Part shown: in pieces, positions 24,752 to 33,257 of the stretch
How the letters are laid out: each line of letters opens with the position of its first letter
Position numbering within the stretch: position 1 is the first letter of the stretch
From: Phycisphaerales bacterium
GTDB lineage: Bacteria > Planctomycetota > Phycisphaerae > Sedimentisphaerales > Anaerohalosphaeraceae
Direction of reading: 5' to 3'
Assembly: GCA_011053245.1 (NCBI GenBank)
Contig: DRGS01000185.1
Location: 1-33,703, forward strand
DNA length: 33,703 nucleotides
Translations under genes and position numbers: made by a program
The notes under the pieces: generated by a model
Told to the model about the DNA's origin: nothing
The model's input: the letters and a program-made list of their open reading frames with translations, nothing else
Database searches by the model: none

Positions 24752-24898
24752 AAAAAAATTTACATTTCTCATGTTTGTGCTAACCTCCTTAATTATAGGA
24801 CTTTATGTCGCCATAACAAGCTTAGTTGCCCCTCCTTAAAACATAAAAACGAAAAAACTCAGATTTTTCTTGACATTTACCATTGCAAAAAGTATACT
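24751..24898 (+). promoter_or_regulatory. Duplicated upstream region, copy A, with strong promoter
   Basis: A conserved block (about 24751-24812, including GTTTGTGCTAAC and TTAATTATAGGAC) is followed by GAAAAACTCAGATTTTT and a promoter. That promoter has TTGACA at 24870-24875 and TATACT at 24893-24898, with a 17-base spacer. The same order recurs at 26264-26414. It drives the dockerin/FGE-domain gene. Confidence 0.75.
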
Positions 24899-24950
24899 GA
24901 AACGGTAAGTTTTGTGTTCCCATGGAGGTGAACGAGTAGGAGGTGAGGAT

Positions 24951-26072
24951 ATGATGAGAAAATCGATCCTTGCAGCCCTTTGTTTAACCTTTTTATTGTG
25001 CAGCACGCTGCAAGCAGATCCGTTTAGTAATGTAGCGGACATTAATAATGACCGTCGGGTAGATTTCACCGATTTTTCCCTACTCGCCGCCGCCTGGCAA
25101 AGTAACGATAGCCCAACCGCCAACTGGAATCCGGCATGCGATATACCCGATGCCAATGACGGCGTTATTAACGGGTTTGACTTATCCATCCTGTCGACTA
25201 ATTGGTTGTGGTCATCCGATATATCACATTTTGCTTACATTCCCGGCGGGACATTCGAGATGGGCGACCATTCCGGGATCGGAGACACAGACGAACTCAT
25301 CCATACCGTAACGCTCAGTTCATTCTATATGGGCAAGCATGAGGTCACTAACGGGCAGTATGCGGGATATCTTAATTCGTCTATGTCCGGGGGCGACATA
25401 AAAGTAGTCAGCGGCGTTGTCTATGCCGTAAGTGACGGCAGTAACAGTGACCCTTATTTTTCCACGACATCTGCTCCAAACAGTAGCCCGGATTATGGAC
25501 AGTACAGCCAGATCGACTATTCTGGCGGGATATTCAGCAGTATCATCAGGGATAGTAACAGTATGGCAGAGCATCCCGTTCTGCTGGTAAGCTGGTATGG
25601 TGCCACAGCATACTGTGATCATTATGGGTATCGGCTTCCAACCGAAGCAGAGTGGGAATATGCCGCACGCGGCGGGGCGTATTATTATGTGTATCCATGG
25701 GGAAGTGACAGTATAGATCAAACGTTGGCGAACTATTATGATGGGGATTTCGCTAATCCTCTCGGCTTGACATCGTACCCTTATACCGCTGTTATCGGTT
25801 ATTATGGGGAACATGGAGGCTATGGATTGTCGGACATGGCGGGCAATGTGTGGGAATGGTGCAGCGACTGGTATAGCGATACTTATTATGGTGTCAGTCC
25901 TGTAAACGATCCTACGGGGCCGCCTACGGGAACCATGCGTATTCTGCGTGGGGGCGGCTGGTACAGCGACGACGTGCTCTGTAGGACGGCATATCGCGGC
26001 TACTACAGTCCCTACATTCGGCGTATCTATTGCGGGTTCAGGCCTTGCGTATCGGCATCGGCAGTGAACTAA
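24951..26072 (+). CDS. Secreted dockerin-like / FGE-sulfatase domain protein
   Basis: The 373-residue product has a signal peptide of about 21 residues ending L-Q-A. A dockerin-like calcium-binding pair follows ('DINNDRRVDFTDFSLLAAAW' and 'DANDGVINGFDLSILSTNW'). From about residue 92 there is a formylglycine-generating-enzyme-type domain with 'YIPGGTFEMG', 'RLPTEAEWEYAARGG', 'DMAGNVWEWCSDWY' and 'GFRP'. Only one of the two catalytic cysteines of true FGE is present ('DVLC'); the other position is Ser. It is therefore more likely a structural or ligand-binding relative than an oxidase. An unusually perfect AGGAGGTGA (24938-24946) supports ATG 24951. The dockerin suggests attachment to a surface complex. 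Confidence 0.88.
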   Translation: MMRKSILAALCLTFLLCSTLQADPFSNVADINNDRRVDFTDFSLLAAAWQSNDSPTANWNPACDIPDANDGVINGFDLSILSTNWLWSSDISHFAYIPGGTFEMGDHSGIGDTDELIHTVTLSSFYMGKHEVTNGQYAGYLNSSMSGGDIKVVSGVVYAVSDGSNSDPYFSTTSAPNSSPDYGQYSQIDYSGGIFSSIIRDSNSMAEHPVLLVSWYGATAYCDHYGYRLPTEAEWEYAARGGAYYYVYPWGSDSIDQTLANYYDGDFANPLGLTSYPYTAVIGYYGEHGGYGLSDMAGNVWEWCSDWYSDTYYGVSPVNDPTGPPTGTMRILRGGGWYSDDVLCRTAYRGYYSPYIRRIYCGFRPCVSASAVN

Positions 26073-26263
26073 ATCCAGAGGGGGCGTTTGCTTTCAAAAG
26101 TTATGGACGCAATACCTCCGCAGTATGGCCACTTTCCACAATTTTCTGCTGTATTTCAAACGTGAATAGCGGCTATGGCCGAGGTTTTCCATTAAGGGGA
26201 AAATCGAAACTTTTTGAAAGCCCTTTTTTGAAACAAAAAAAGAAGAAAAACTTTTGCAGAAAT

Positions 26264-26414
26264 CGATAAAAATTTGTCATTTCTCGTGTTTGTGCTAACT
26301 CCCTTAATTATAGGACGTTACGTCGCCGCAATCGGCTTTTTGGGAGCTTAATCGAAGAAAAAATGGAAAAACTCAGATTTTTTTCTTGCATTAATCGTGT
26401 AATTGTAGTATTTT
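26264..26414 (+). promoter_or_regulatory. Duplicated upstream region, copy B, with promoter
   Basis: This region closely repeats copy A at 24751: GTTTGTGCTAAC, TTAATTATAGGAC, then GGAAAAACTCAGATTTTT. The promoter has TTGCAT at 26386-26391 and TATTTT at 26409-26414, again with 17 bases between. The preceding 26073-26263 is gene-free and A/T-rich without a clear terminator. It drives the PEP-CTERM gene. The weaker boxes than copy A predict lower expression. Confidence 0.7.
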
Positions 26415-26488
26415 GTACGGTGATAGATTGCAGGAGTTTCGTATGTGCAATCTGAGGATGATGAATCTGGGGGGATTCGAGGATGTGA

Positions 26489-27235
26489 GTGGTGATAAAA
26501 AGGGCGCAGATAGTTGTTTTTGCCATGGGCATAAGCTTACTATGTGCTATTTTTGCGCCTGCCGCACACGCCGGTACGATTACCACTTTTGGTTTTTACG
26601 GCGTTACGGATAATCAACCCGGTCTTAACCCCGGTGACCCCGGCAACGCTGAATTGACCGCACCCCAACTCTTTGTAGATGTCTTCAACGGCGACAACAC
26701 CGTCAAATTCCGCTTCCGCAACGAAGGTCCTGTCGACAGCGTTATTACCGCCATTTACTTTGCCGACGGCACGTTGTTTGGCATCTCTGCTATTATTGAC
26801 GCGGATACCGCTGATCCTTTAGGCTTGGATCCCACTATGGGCCATCCAGACGTAGACTTTGAGGCACCCGCGAAACCCGAACAGTTACCCGGCGCGCCGG
26901 TTGACTTCATGGAGACATCATTCTACGCCAGTGTCGATGCCGATAACCCCGCACCCACTTGGGGTGTCAATGACAGTTTTGGTGAGTGGGTTCAGATCAA
27001 TTTCGACCTTTTGCCGGGAATGCAAATAGAAAATGTCCTTGACGCTATACATTCAAGGGAACTCCAGATAGGATTGCATGTTCAGTCCATTGATGCCGGG
27101 TTTGGTGATAGCAGCGAATCCTTTGTAAATATTCCGGAACCTGCTACCATTGCGCTAATGGGACTCGGTTTAGGGATGCTGCGCAGACGGTCCAGAAACA
27201 GGCGTTCTCAGAGGAGTTCTGCGCCTAAGGTCTAA
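26489..27235 (+). CDS. PEP-CTERM sorted secreted protein
   Basis: The 248-residue product has a signal peptide (about 25 residues, ending A-A-H-A). The body of roughly 190 residues is Asp/Pro-rich and beta-like with no recognised catalytic motif. The C-terminal sorting signal is P-E-P at 216-218, a hydrophobic helix and an Arg cluster ('PEPATIALMGLGLGMLRRR'). Such proteins are recognised by exosortase and exported to the surface or matrix. About nine residues extend past the Arg cluster, slightly more than usual. The start is GTG 26489 or 26492. It shares its upstream region with the dockerin/FGE gene, which suggests joint expression. Confidence 0.88.
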   Translation: MVIKRAQIVVFAMGISLLCAIFAPAAHAGTITTFGFYGVTDNQPGLNPGDPGNAELTAPQLFVDVFNGDNTVKFRFRNEGPVDSVITAIYFADGTLFGISAIIDADTADPLGLDPTMGHPDVDFEAPAKPEQLPGAPVDFMETSFYASVDADNPAPTWGVNDSFGEWVQINFDLLPGMQIENVLDAIHSRELQIGLHVQSIDAGFGDSSESFVNIPEPATIALMGLGLGMLRRRSRNRRSQRSSAPKV

Positions 27236-27348
27236 AAATATCAGGGATAATGTGCCCTGTTCTTATATAAAAGTGGTTTTAAGCAGTAAAAACAAGTTTT
27301 ACGAGTCAACAGTCCTGATCTGGATTGAATTTCCAGTGTTGCGTGTAT

Positions 27349-28350
27349 CTACCATTGCGCCAATTCGCCTGTCAATTCCTCTACAAGATCTTTCATGGTT
27401 GCGATCCCGACGGGAGTTTTTTTGCGGCCTGCGGTACGGCAAACAAGTATGATCTTGTGGCTGTGCCGCTGCACACGGTCGATAGCCTCAATGACCGATA
27501 TCGTCGAATCGAAAGACTCTATCGGTTTGATAAAAGCTGTGAGATCGTCGAATTCGGCATTGCCAGCGAGTACTTCGTAGATATTTATGAAACCTATAAT
27601 GCTATCGCGCGATTGCTGATAGACCGGAAATCGAGTGTGCGGGCATTCTTTCAATTCAGCTATTAACATTTCTCTGTTGGAGTTAATGTCAAGCATCCGG
27701 GTTTGCGGCAGGGGAGTCTTTACGGAATTGAGGTTGATGCGGGGGATATTGATAAGCCTGTTCATAATGTCATTTTGCACACTGCTCAAAATACCCTCTT
27801 CGCGCGTTTCGTGTATTATCTGCTTTATGTGGCTGCGACTCGATGCTGTTAGTGCGCCGGATGTATCGAACTGCGAGCCTGCGAGTTTGCCGGTTAACCT
27901 CGAAAGAGCCTTGAGCAGAGCAACTGCGCCGATGACGGTGAATAGTTTGTGAAAAAACCATAACAGTGGCGCAAATCGCGGCATCAGGGTATCCGACTGA
28001 TGGTAGTAGATGTTTTTGGGTATTACCTCCGAGAATATGAAAAGCAGGGGGGTCATTATCATTGTAGCAAATACCGCTGCATGTGAACCGGCCGAAGTAG
28101 TTAATAAAATAACCGTTACTATACTGGTGGCCAGATAGTTTACGAGGTTGTTGGCGATGAGTATGGAAAAAACCAGCCCGCCGCTGTCGGCCATGATGCT
28201 GTCGAGTAGAAAATAGAAACGGCGTTTCTGCTGGACACCCAATCGCATTGCAAAGCGGCTCAAGCGATAGACACCGGTTTCCGAACCGGAGAAAAAACCG
28301 CCGAGGGCAACCATTACCACGCAAACAGTTATTTGAACGATCAAAGTCAT
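27349..28350 (-). CDS. CNNM/DUF21 membrane protein with CBS-type region
   Basis: The 333-residue protein has an N-terminal DUF21 (CNNM) membrane domain with three to four helices, 'ALGGFFSGSETGVYRLSRF' and 'LLFIFSEVIPKNIYYH', the usual family signatures. Residues ~200-333 resemble a CBS-pair ('TRFPVYQQSRDSIIGFINIYEVL' without its last residues, and 'PVGIATMKDLVEELTGELA'). The C-terminal CorC/HlyC domain of longer relatives is absent. CNNM/CorB proteins are linked to magnesium export or homeostasis. The ATG overlaps the stop of the upstream CNNM gene, so the two are co-translated and may form a heterodimer. Confidence 0.85.
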   Translation of the reverse strand: MTLIVQITVCVVMVALGGFFSGSETGVYRLSRFAMRLGVQQKRRFYFLLDSIMADSGGLVFSILIANNLVNYLATSIVTVILLTTSAGSHAAVFATMIMTPLLFIFSEVIPKNIYYHQSDTLMPRFAPLLWFFHKLFTVIGAVALLKALSRLTGKLAGSQFDTSGALTASSRSHIKQIIHETREEGILSSVQNDIMNRLINIPRINLNSVKTPLPQTRMLDINSNREMLIAELKECPHTRFPVYQQSRDSIIGFINIYEVLAGNAEFDDLTAFIKPIESFDSTISVIEAIDRVQRHSHKIILVCRTAGRKKTPVGIATMKDLVEELTGELAQW

Positions 28351-29612
28351 TGGTCCAGTGCCTCGAATGAAAGGGTCATGGTCTCTATCCTGTGTCGTTT
28401 TACCTTTTCAACGGTGAGTTTGACATTCTTTAGACGGGCGACATCGCCTTGCTTTGGTATCTTTCCGACAAGCGCGGTCATCAAGCCGCCAACTGTTGTG
28501 TATGGGCTATGTCCTGGGTCGATACCGAATAATTCCGCCCAGTCGTGTATGGCCATTGAGCCCTGAAGGCGATATTGAAGCGGGCCGATCTGTGTGACGG
28601 GTTCGACTTCGGCGGCAGGGGCTATCGGGCCGATTAATTCTTCGACTATGTCCTCAAGCGAAATTTCGCCCGCGATCCCGCCATATTCGTCGACAACGAT
28701 GGCGTAATCGATTTGGCTGGTACGGAAAAATTCGAGGAGGCTCTCAACGGTCTTCTGTTCGGGGACGAAGTTTGCTGCCCTGATAAGTTTTTCGATGCCG
28801 GCAGAAGGATTCAACAGAATATCGCGGTGTTCGATCAGTCCGACGATGTCGTCAATGTCTTCGGTGAAGACGGGCAGGGTGGTAAATCCATTTTCGAGCA
28901 TGATGCTTTGTATTTTTTCCAGTGGGTCGCTGATCTGGCATGCAACCATGTCAACCCGGGGCTTCATGACGTGGCGAACCTTCAGAAAACTAAGCTCGAC
29001 TACCTCCGAGAGTATTTGGTTCTGGCTGAGGCTTATCTGTCCGGTCTGCCTGGATGAATCGATGAGCAGCTTGAACTGATCCGCGGTCACAGATCCGGCA
29101 ACTCTGCCCGCAGAGGAAACCGGCGCAAACAGCCTGATGGCAGGAGCCACAATGAGCAAGTCAAAGATCCTGACTACCGGCGAAAGCAGCCTCATGCACA
29201 AAAAACATAAAGGCCCGGCGGTAAGGCAGAATTTTCCGGACTTGGAATACGCCAGCGATTTAGGCAAAATTTCGCCGAAGACCAGCAGTACCATAAACAT
29301 CCCAAGCCCCACAGCGGTTGCGGCAGCCGGACCGTATCGGCTCCCTAACTTTACGGAAAAGACACTTGCCAGAGAAAAGTACATAACATTAACCGCCATA
29401 TTGCCAAATAGCAGGCTCGTAAGCAGTTTTTTGGGATCGCTCAAAAGACGGGCCGCTATCTGGTGCATTTTGCCCGGGTTACCTTTAAATGACAGCAGTT
29501 GCCGGTTCGATATATTGAAAAAAGCCGTCTCTGACCCGGACAGAAACCCCGAACACAACAGCAAAATTGCCATTGTAATGATCTGCCAGATGTTTTCGAG
29601 TAGGGCGGCCAC
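28347..29612 (-). CDS. CNNM/CorC-type hemolysin-family protein (DUF21-CBS-CorC_HlyC)
   Basis: The 421-residue protein has the complete architecture. The DUF21 membrane domain (about 1-190) contains 'GFLSGSETAFFNIS' and 'LVFGEILPKSLAY'. A CBS pair (about 205-335) contains 'TTLPVFTEDIDDIVGLI' and 'VDEYGGIAGEISLEDIVEE'. A C-terminal CorC/HlyC domain ends the protein. Members are implicated in Mg2+/Co2+ efflux with nucleotide binding at the CBS pair. The start is GTG 29612, with AAGGAA upstream. It follows the histidine kinase gene by 24 bases and overlaps the shorter CNNM gene, forming a three-gene operon on this strand. Confidence 0.9.
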   Translation of the reverse strand: MAALLENIWQIITMAILLLCSGFLSGSETAFFNISNRQLLSFKGNPGKMHQIAARLLSDPKKLLTSLLFGNMAVNVMYFSLASVFSVKLGSRYGPAAATAVGLGMFMVLLVFGEILPKSLAYSKSGKFCLTAGPLCFLCMRLLSPVVRIFDLLIVAPAIRLFAPVSSAGRVAGSVTADQFKLLIDSSRQTGQISLSQNQILSEVVELSFLKVRHVMKPRVDMVACQISDPLEKIQSIMLENGFTTLPVFTEDIDDIVGLIEHRDILLNPSAGIEKLIRAANFVPEQKTVESLLEFFRTSQIDYAIVVDEYGGIAGEISLEDIVEELIGPIAPAAEVEPVTQIGPLQYRLQGSMAIHDWAELFGIDPGHSPYTTVGGLMTALVGKIPKQGDVARLKNVKLTVEKVKRHRIETMTLSFEALDQ

Positions 29613-29636
29613 TTCGATGTTTCCTTGCAGATAACC

Positions 29637-30425
29637 TTACTGAAGAGGGATAGATATAGTAAAGGTTGTTTCGATATTTGGTGTCGATCTCACCGAGATA
29701 GTTCCGTTGTGGGAATCGATCATTCGTTTACAAAATGCCAGTCCGAGTCCTGCCCCCTGTTTTCCTGTGTGGGTATCGACGGTTTTGGTAGTGTAAAATG
29801 GCTCAAAAACTTTTTCGATATTCTCCGCCTCGATCCCGCAACCGGTATCAGTGACCGCAATGACCACGTTTTCGCCGGTTTCTTCAGCGGTAATGGTCAG
29901 ATTTCCGCCTTTGGAGCGATTCGCCGACCCGCTCATCGCCTGGTGAGCATTTAGTATCAGGTTCATCAAAACCTGCTGGAGACAGACCACCTCGGCGGTA
30001 ATGAGCATATCCTTCGGTATATCGATTTTAACTGTGATCGAATCTCTGGAAAAATCCCGTCCCATACAGTCGAATATCTCATCGACAAGGGCGCAAAGAT
30101 TATGCGATGTCTTGAGTTGCGGTTTTCCGGCGGCCATCGAAAGCATGCTCTCAAGTATCTTCGCAGCCCGTTTGGAATTGTTTTGAGCCTTTTTCAGGGC
30201 CTTACACACCAGTTCGGCATCTTCCAGATGGTCAATCGCAAGTTCGGCATAGAGGCCAATTGGAGTGAGGATATTATTCATCTCATGTGCGATCATCGCC
30301 GAGACCAAGCCGATATTCGCCAATGGCTGGATCTGTACCATCTCGGTTTTTAACTGGCTGTTAAAGTTCTCAACCTGTGCCAGACGTCTGTGAAGCGAGT
30401 TGCGTTTTTCGAGTATTCCTGCCAA
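29637..30425 (-). CDS. Soluble sensor histidine kinase
   Basis: The 262-residue protein has no membrane segment or sensor domain. After an N-terminal coiled-coil-like stretch comes the H-box 'MIAHEMNNILTPIG' with His47, then the N-box 'MNLILNAHQAM', 'VTDTGCGIEAENIEKVFEPF' and 'GAGLGLAFCKRMI' for ATP binding. The start is TTG 30425, which has GAGGG six bases upstream; a TGA just upstream in frame rules out longer versions. Its natural partner may be the single-domain response regulator at 30877, divergent from it. It leads the operon with the two CNNM genes. Confidence 0.88.
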   Translation of the reverse strand: MAGILEKRNSLHRRLAQVENFNSQLKTEMVQIQPLANIGLVSAMIAHEMNNILTPIGLYAELAIDHLEDAELVCKALKKAQNNSKRAAKILESMLSMAAGKPQLKTSHNLCALVDEIFDCMGRDFSRDSITVKIDIPKDMLITAEVVCLQQVLMNLILNAHQAMSGSANRSKGGNLTITAEETGENVVIAVTDTGCGIEAENIEKVFEPFYTTKTVDTHTGKQGAGLGLAFCKRMIDSHNGTISVRSTPNIETTFTISIPLQ

Positions 30426-30453
30426 AATTTGCCCTCATCATAACTATTCTGCT

Positions 30454-30506
30454 GAAAACAAGTATCCTGAAAAAAGCTTGTTTTCTTCCGGCGTGTACAT
30501 TACTAT
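30454..30506 (+). promoter_or_regulatory. Inverted repeat and promoter in a divergent control region
   Basis: GAAAACAAG (30454-30462) and CTTGTTTTC (30477-30485) form a perfect 9-bp inverted repeat, 14 bases apart. The right arm contains the TTGTTT of a likely promoter (-35 at 30478-30483, 17-base spacer, -10 TACTAT at 30501-30506) for the + strand genes. An operator overlapping the promoter between the kinase and the small-protein/regulator operon is plausible. Confidence 0.5.
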
Positions 30507-30554
30507 GCACCTTGTTTGGTTTATATCGACATATTTGCCTTTTTTTCTTGAACT

Positions 30555-30821
30555 ATGGATACTCAGGAAATATTAGATGAGCTTTTGGCTCTGTTGGCCC
30601 AAACCGACGCCATCATTAGAACAGAGGCACTTGGCGGCGGGGGGGGAGGTCTTTGCCAATTGCAGAACAAAAAAATCTTCTTTGTGGATAGCGACAGTTC
30701 TACGTCGGATACGGCAGACAACTGCGGGCGAGCGGTTGCAAAGATGATCAATATCGAAGAAATTTATATAAAGCCGGAAATACGGTGTTTCATTGAAGCC
30801 CAGAAAGCCGATTTGACTTAA
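30555..30821 (+). CDS. Small conserved Gly-rich-loop protein of unknown function
   Basis: The 88-residue protein begins with a short helix ('QEILDELLALLAQ'), then a striking loop of six glycines inside 'RTEALGGGGGGLCQLQNKKI'. A strand (K-K-I-F-F-V-D) and a helical C-terminus with 'IEEIYIKPEIR' follow. I believe similar proteins with an 'IRTEPLGGGGGGL' core occur in other planctomycetes, but no function is known to me. The glycines are encoded partly by a run of eight G (30639-30646), a slippage-prone site. It precedes the response regulator by 55 bases and is probably co-transcribed with it. Confidence 0.7.
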   Translation: MDTQEILDELLALLAQTDAIIRTEALGGGGGGLCQLQNKKIFFVDSDSSTSDTADNCGRAVAKMINIEEIYIKPEIRCFIEAQKADLT

Positions 30822-30876
30822 AGTCGTACTGACATCGGCTGGTAAGAGATATAAAATACCTGCAAGGAGTGCCCTG

Positions 30877-31347
30877 ATGGTAGAAGAAAATGCAAAGCAG
30901 CCGGCAAAAGTGCTGGTAGTAGATGACAATGAGCAGAATTTAGAGTTGCTCGTTGCGTACTTAGAGGATATCGATTGCCGGATAGTTACCGCTATGTCGG
31001 GCGAAGGAGCCCTTGATATCATCAAGCAGGGGGGTATCGACCTGGTACTTCTGGACGTGATGATGCCGAAAATGAGCGGTTTTGAAGTGTGCAGGAGGCT
31101 CAAAAACGACCCTGGCACATCGCATATACCTATTATAATGGTTACTGCCCTGAATGAACTCGGGGACATCGAAAGGGCGATCGATTCGGGCACGGATGAT
31201 TTTCTCAGTAAACCGGTAAACAAGTGGGAGCTGGTTACCCGCGTACGAACGATGCTCAAGCTAAAACATCTCACCGACCAGCTCGAACGAACGCTGGCCT
31301 ATCTAAACGAGATCGAATCACAGGTAAGCTCGCATAATTCCCGCTAA
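30877..31347 (+). CDS. Single-domain response regulator (PleD-like receiver)
   Basis: The 156-residue protein is a receiver domain with the acidic pocket 'VVDDNEQN', phosphoacceptor Asp60 ('LLDVMMPKMSG'), Thr90 and Lys112, followed by a short C-terminal helix ('VRTMLKLKHLTDQLERTL') and no output domain. The sequence style is that of PleD/CheY-like receivers. It could relay phosphate from the divergent soluble histidine kinase at 29637 or act by protein contact. AAGGAG lies about six bases upstream of the ATG. Confidence 0.9.
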   Translation: MVEENAKQPAKVLVVDDNEQNLELLVAYLEDIDCRIVTAMSGEGALDIIKQGGIDLVLLDVMMPKMSGFEVCRRLKNDPGTSHIPIIMVTALNELGDIERAIDSGTDDFLSKPVNKWELVTRVRTMLKLKHLTDQLERTLAYLNEIESQVSSHNSR

Positions 31348-31601
31348 TTTTTACAAATTTCACAATTCTTGGTAAATATCTCCGCAATACAGGTATTTCA
31401 TAGAACGCATTTCGTATAGCCGCGATAAAATCCTGCCAAACCCTACATCCATCACAACTGCCAGATTCCCCGTTGAAAAATGCGATTTTGAGCTTCTAAG
31501 AGGCAAAAACGGATTAAGCAGGGGGGGGGTATTGTCGATACATCTTGTGCCACAACTATCGGACTGTCGGTCATAATTTTGTTTAATGGCAGGAAAAACA
31601 T
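31348..31601. other. Gene-free spacer with a nine-G tract
   Basis: These 254 bases contain no credible gene. An uninterrupted run of nine G (31521-31529) lies about 75 bases before the TPR gene start. Such tracts vary in length and could alter promoter geometry. I could not define -35/-10 boxes with confidence. Confidence 0.4.
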
Positions 31602-33221
31602 ATGAGTAAGTTATTGGAAGTATTTGGAAGGGCGATAACGGTCAATACCGCTGACCTGGTATGGCACTGGCTTAATGCCATGAAGGCTAAAGAAGCGGAC
31701 GAGGAATATCCGGTAATTGACGAACTCGATGAGATTATCGAACTGCTTGGCAATATGGACCTCGACAATGCCGAAGAGAAGCTGAAATTCTATCTCTTTG
31801 AAAATCCGGACTGTACACGCGGGCGCATGGCTGCTGCGGCTATATGTCTGCATCGGAGCGATACGGACGAGGCTATCGAGCAGTTGCAAACGGTGTATAT
31901 GCAGCAGCCGAGCAATACTATGGCGCTATACGCTCTGGGTTTTTGTTACGAAAAGAACGGCAAAGAAGCCGAAGCAATAGAGTTTTATCAGGACTGTCTG
32001 AAATTCAAGAGCCACCTTCAATTGCCGCGTCAGAGAATGGGCGCGATATATTTTAAGAATGGCAGGCTCGAAAAAACAATGAACGAATACGAGTTGCTCA
32101 CAACCGAGCACCCGGAGGATATATCTTCGCTGATCGCATTGGGATACCTTTATGCTGAGGATCGGCAGTTTGAAAAGGCGATCGATACTTTCAATATGGC
32201 GATAGTCTCGCATCCCGATAATTTCCACGACGACAGCCAGGATGATGACATAGCCGAGCTTGTCGAAGCGGGACAGTTTGATAAGGCTCTGGAAAATATT
32301 CAAATGCTCATCAAGCAGGTCGGCGAAATGCCGGATCTTATCGTAAAACTTGCCGACATACTCAGTCGTGCCGGCAGGGCGTCGGAGGCGATTGTTCACT
32401 ACGAAAAGGCTCTGCGAACCCAACCGAATTATCTTGAAGCTACGATCAAGCTCGGAACCCATTATCTGCGTATGCAGCGGCGGGCACTTGCCGCTGAGCA
32501 GTTCAACAGGGCCGTTGAGATAAACGATGAGATCGTCGACGCGTATATGGGGCTGGCGATCGCACAGGCATTGGGCGGTAGCCAGGAAGAGGCTTACGGG
32601 ACATTGTCATTGGCTTCGGCGATCCAGCAGAATAGTACGCTGCTGTTTTCCGAGACGGCGACACTGCACCTTCAGGCGACGATTTCCGATAAGACGCAGG
32701 GTAAAGACATACCCGAAAACTCGGCTGAAATGATCGCAGACGTTATCAGGGCCCATCAAAAACGCATACAGGAATCACCGAGCAGTGCCGACGTGCATTA
32801 CAAATACGGCATCCTGATGATGGTCGCAAAGAATATGCCGGAGGCGATAGCGTCCTTTGAAAATGCCCTGAAGGCGAACCCCACGCATCACAGGGGTCGC
32901 AGCAAGCTGGCCCTTTGCCTCTACGAGACGGAGAAGAAAGACGAAGCCATAAAAATTCTCACCGAGGCCGCGCAACCGCTGGACAACAACACTTTGCTGC
33001 TGCATTACCAGACGGCATTGCTTTACAGCGACAAGCAGAAATTCGCAAAGGCATTATGCAATCTTGATAATAAGATGAAGGAAAACTTCACACAGCCAGA
33101 GGCCATCGTCAATGTGCAGATCGTTCTTGAGAATTTAGGTTTGGTGGACCGTGCGCTTGCGACGTGGGACAGGCTCACAGAAACCGCCCACCACGCCATA
33201 AGTGCAAGGTATAACGAGTAG
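31602..33221 (+). CDS. TPR-repeat protein
   Basis: The 539-residue, mostly soluble, acidic protein is built from tetratricopeptide repeats. Clear units include 'NTMALYALGFCYEKNGKEAE', 'DISSLIALGYLYAEDRQFEK', 'DLIVKLADILSRAGRASEAI' and 'YLEATIKLGTHYLRMQRRAL'. Further units run towards the C-terminus ('VHYKYGILMMVAKNMPEAIA', 'HRGRSKLALCLYETEKKDEA'). No signal peptide or enzymatic domain is visible. TPR proteins are scaffolds for protein-protein contacts. It follows the response regulator on the same strand and precedes the unidentified edge gene by 36 bases, so those two may be co-expressed. Confidence 0.88.
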   Translation: MSKLLEVFGRAITVNTADLVWHWLNAMKAKEADEEYPVIDELDEIIELLGNMDLDNAEEKLKFYLFENPDCTRGRMAAAAICLHRSDTDEAIEQLQTVYMQQPSNTMALYALGFCYEKNGKEAEAIEFYQDCLKFKSHLQLPRQRMGAIYFKNGRLEKTMNEYELLTTEHPEDISSLIALGYLYAEDRQFEKAIDTFNMAIVSHPDNFHDDSQDDDIAELVEAGQFDKALENIQMLIKQVGEMPDLIVKLADILSRAGRASEAIVHYEKALRTQPNYLEATIKLGTHYLRMQRRALAAEQFNRAVEINDEIVDAYMGLAIAQALGGSQEEAYGTLSLASAIQQNSTLLFSETATLHLQATISDKTQGKDIPENSAEMIADVIRAHQKRIQESPSSADVHYKYGILMMVAKNMPEAIASFENALKANPTHHRGRSKLALCLYETEKKDEAIKILTEAAQPLDNNTLLLHYQTALLYSDKQKFAKALCNLDNKMKENFTQPEAIVNVQIVLENLGLVDRALATWDRLTETAHHAISARYNE

Positions 33222-33257
33222 AAAATGGAGCAAGCCCTGCAAAAGGATTTGAGCTAA

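Noticed and set aside
31926..32462. 178-codon - strand frame within the TPR gene
   Set aside because: It is an antisense shadow; the + strand has clear TPR repeats.
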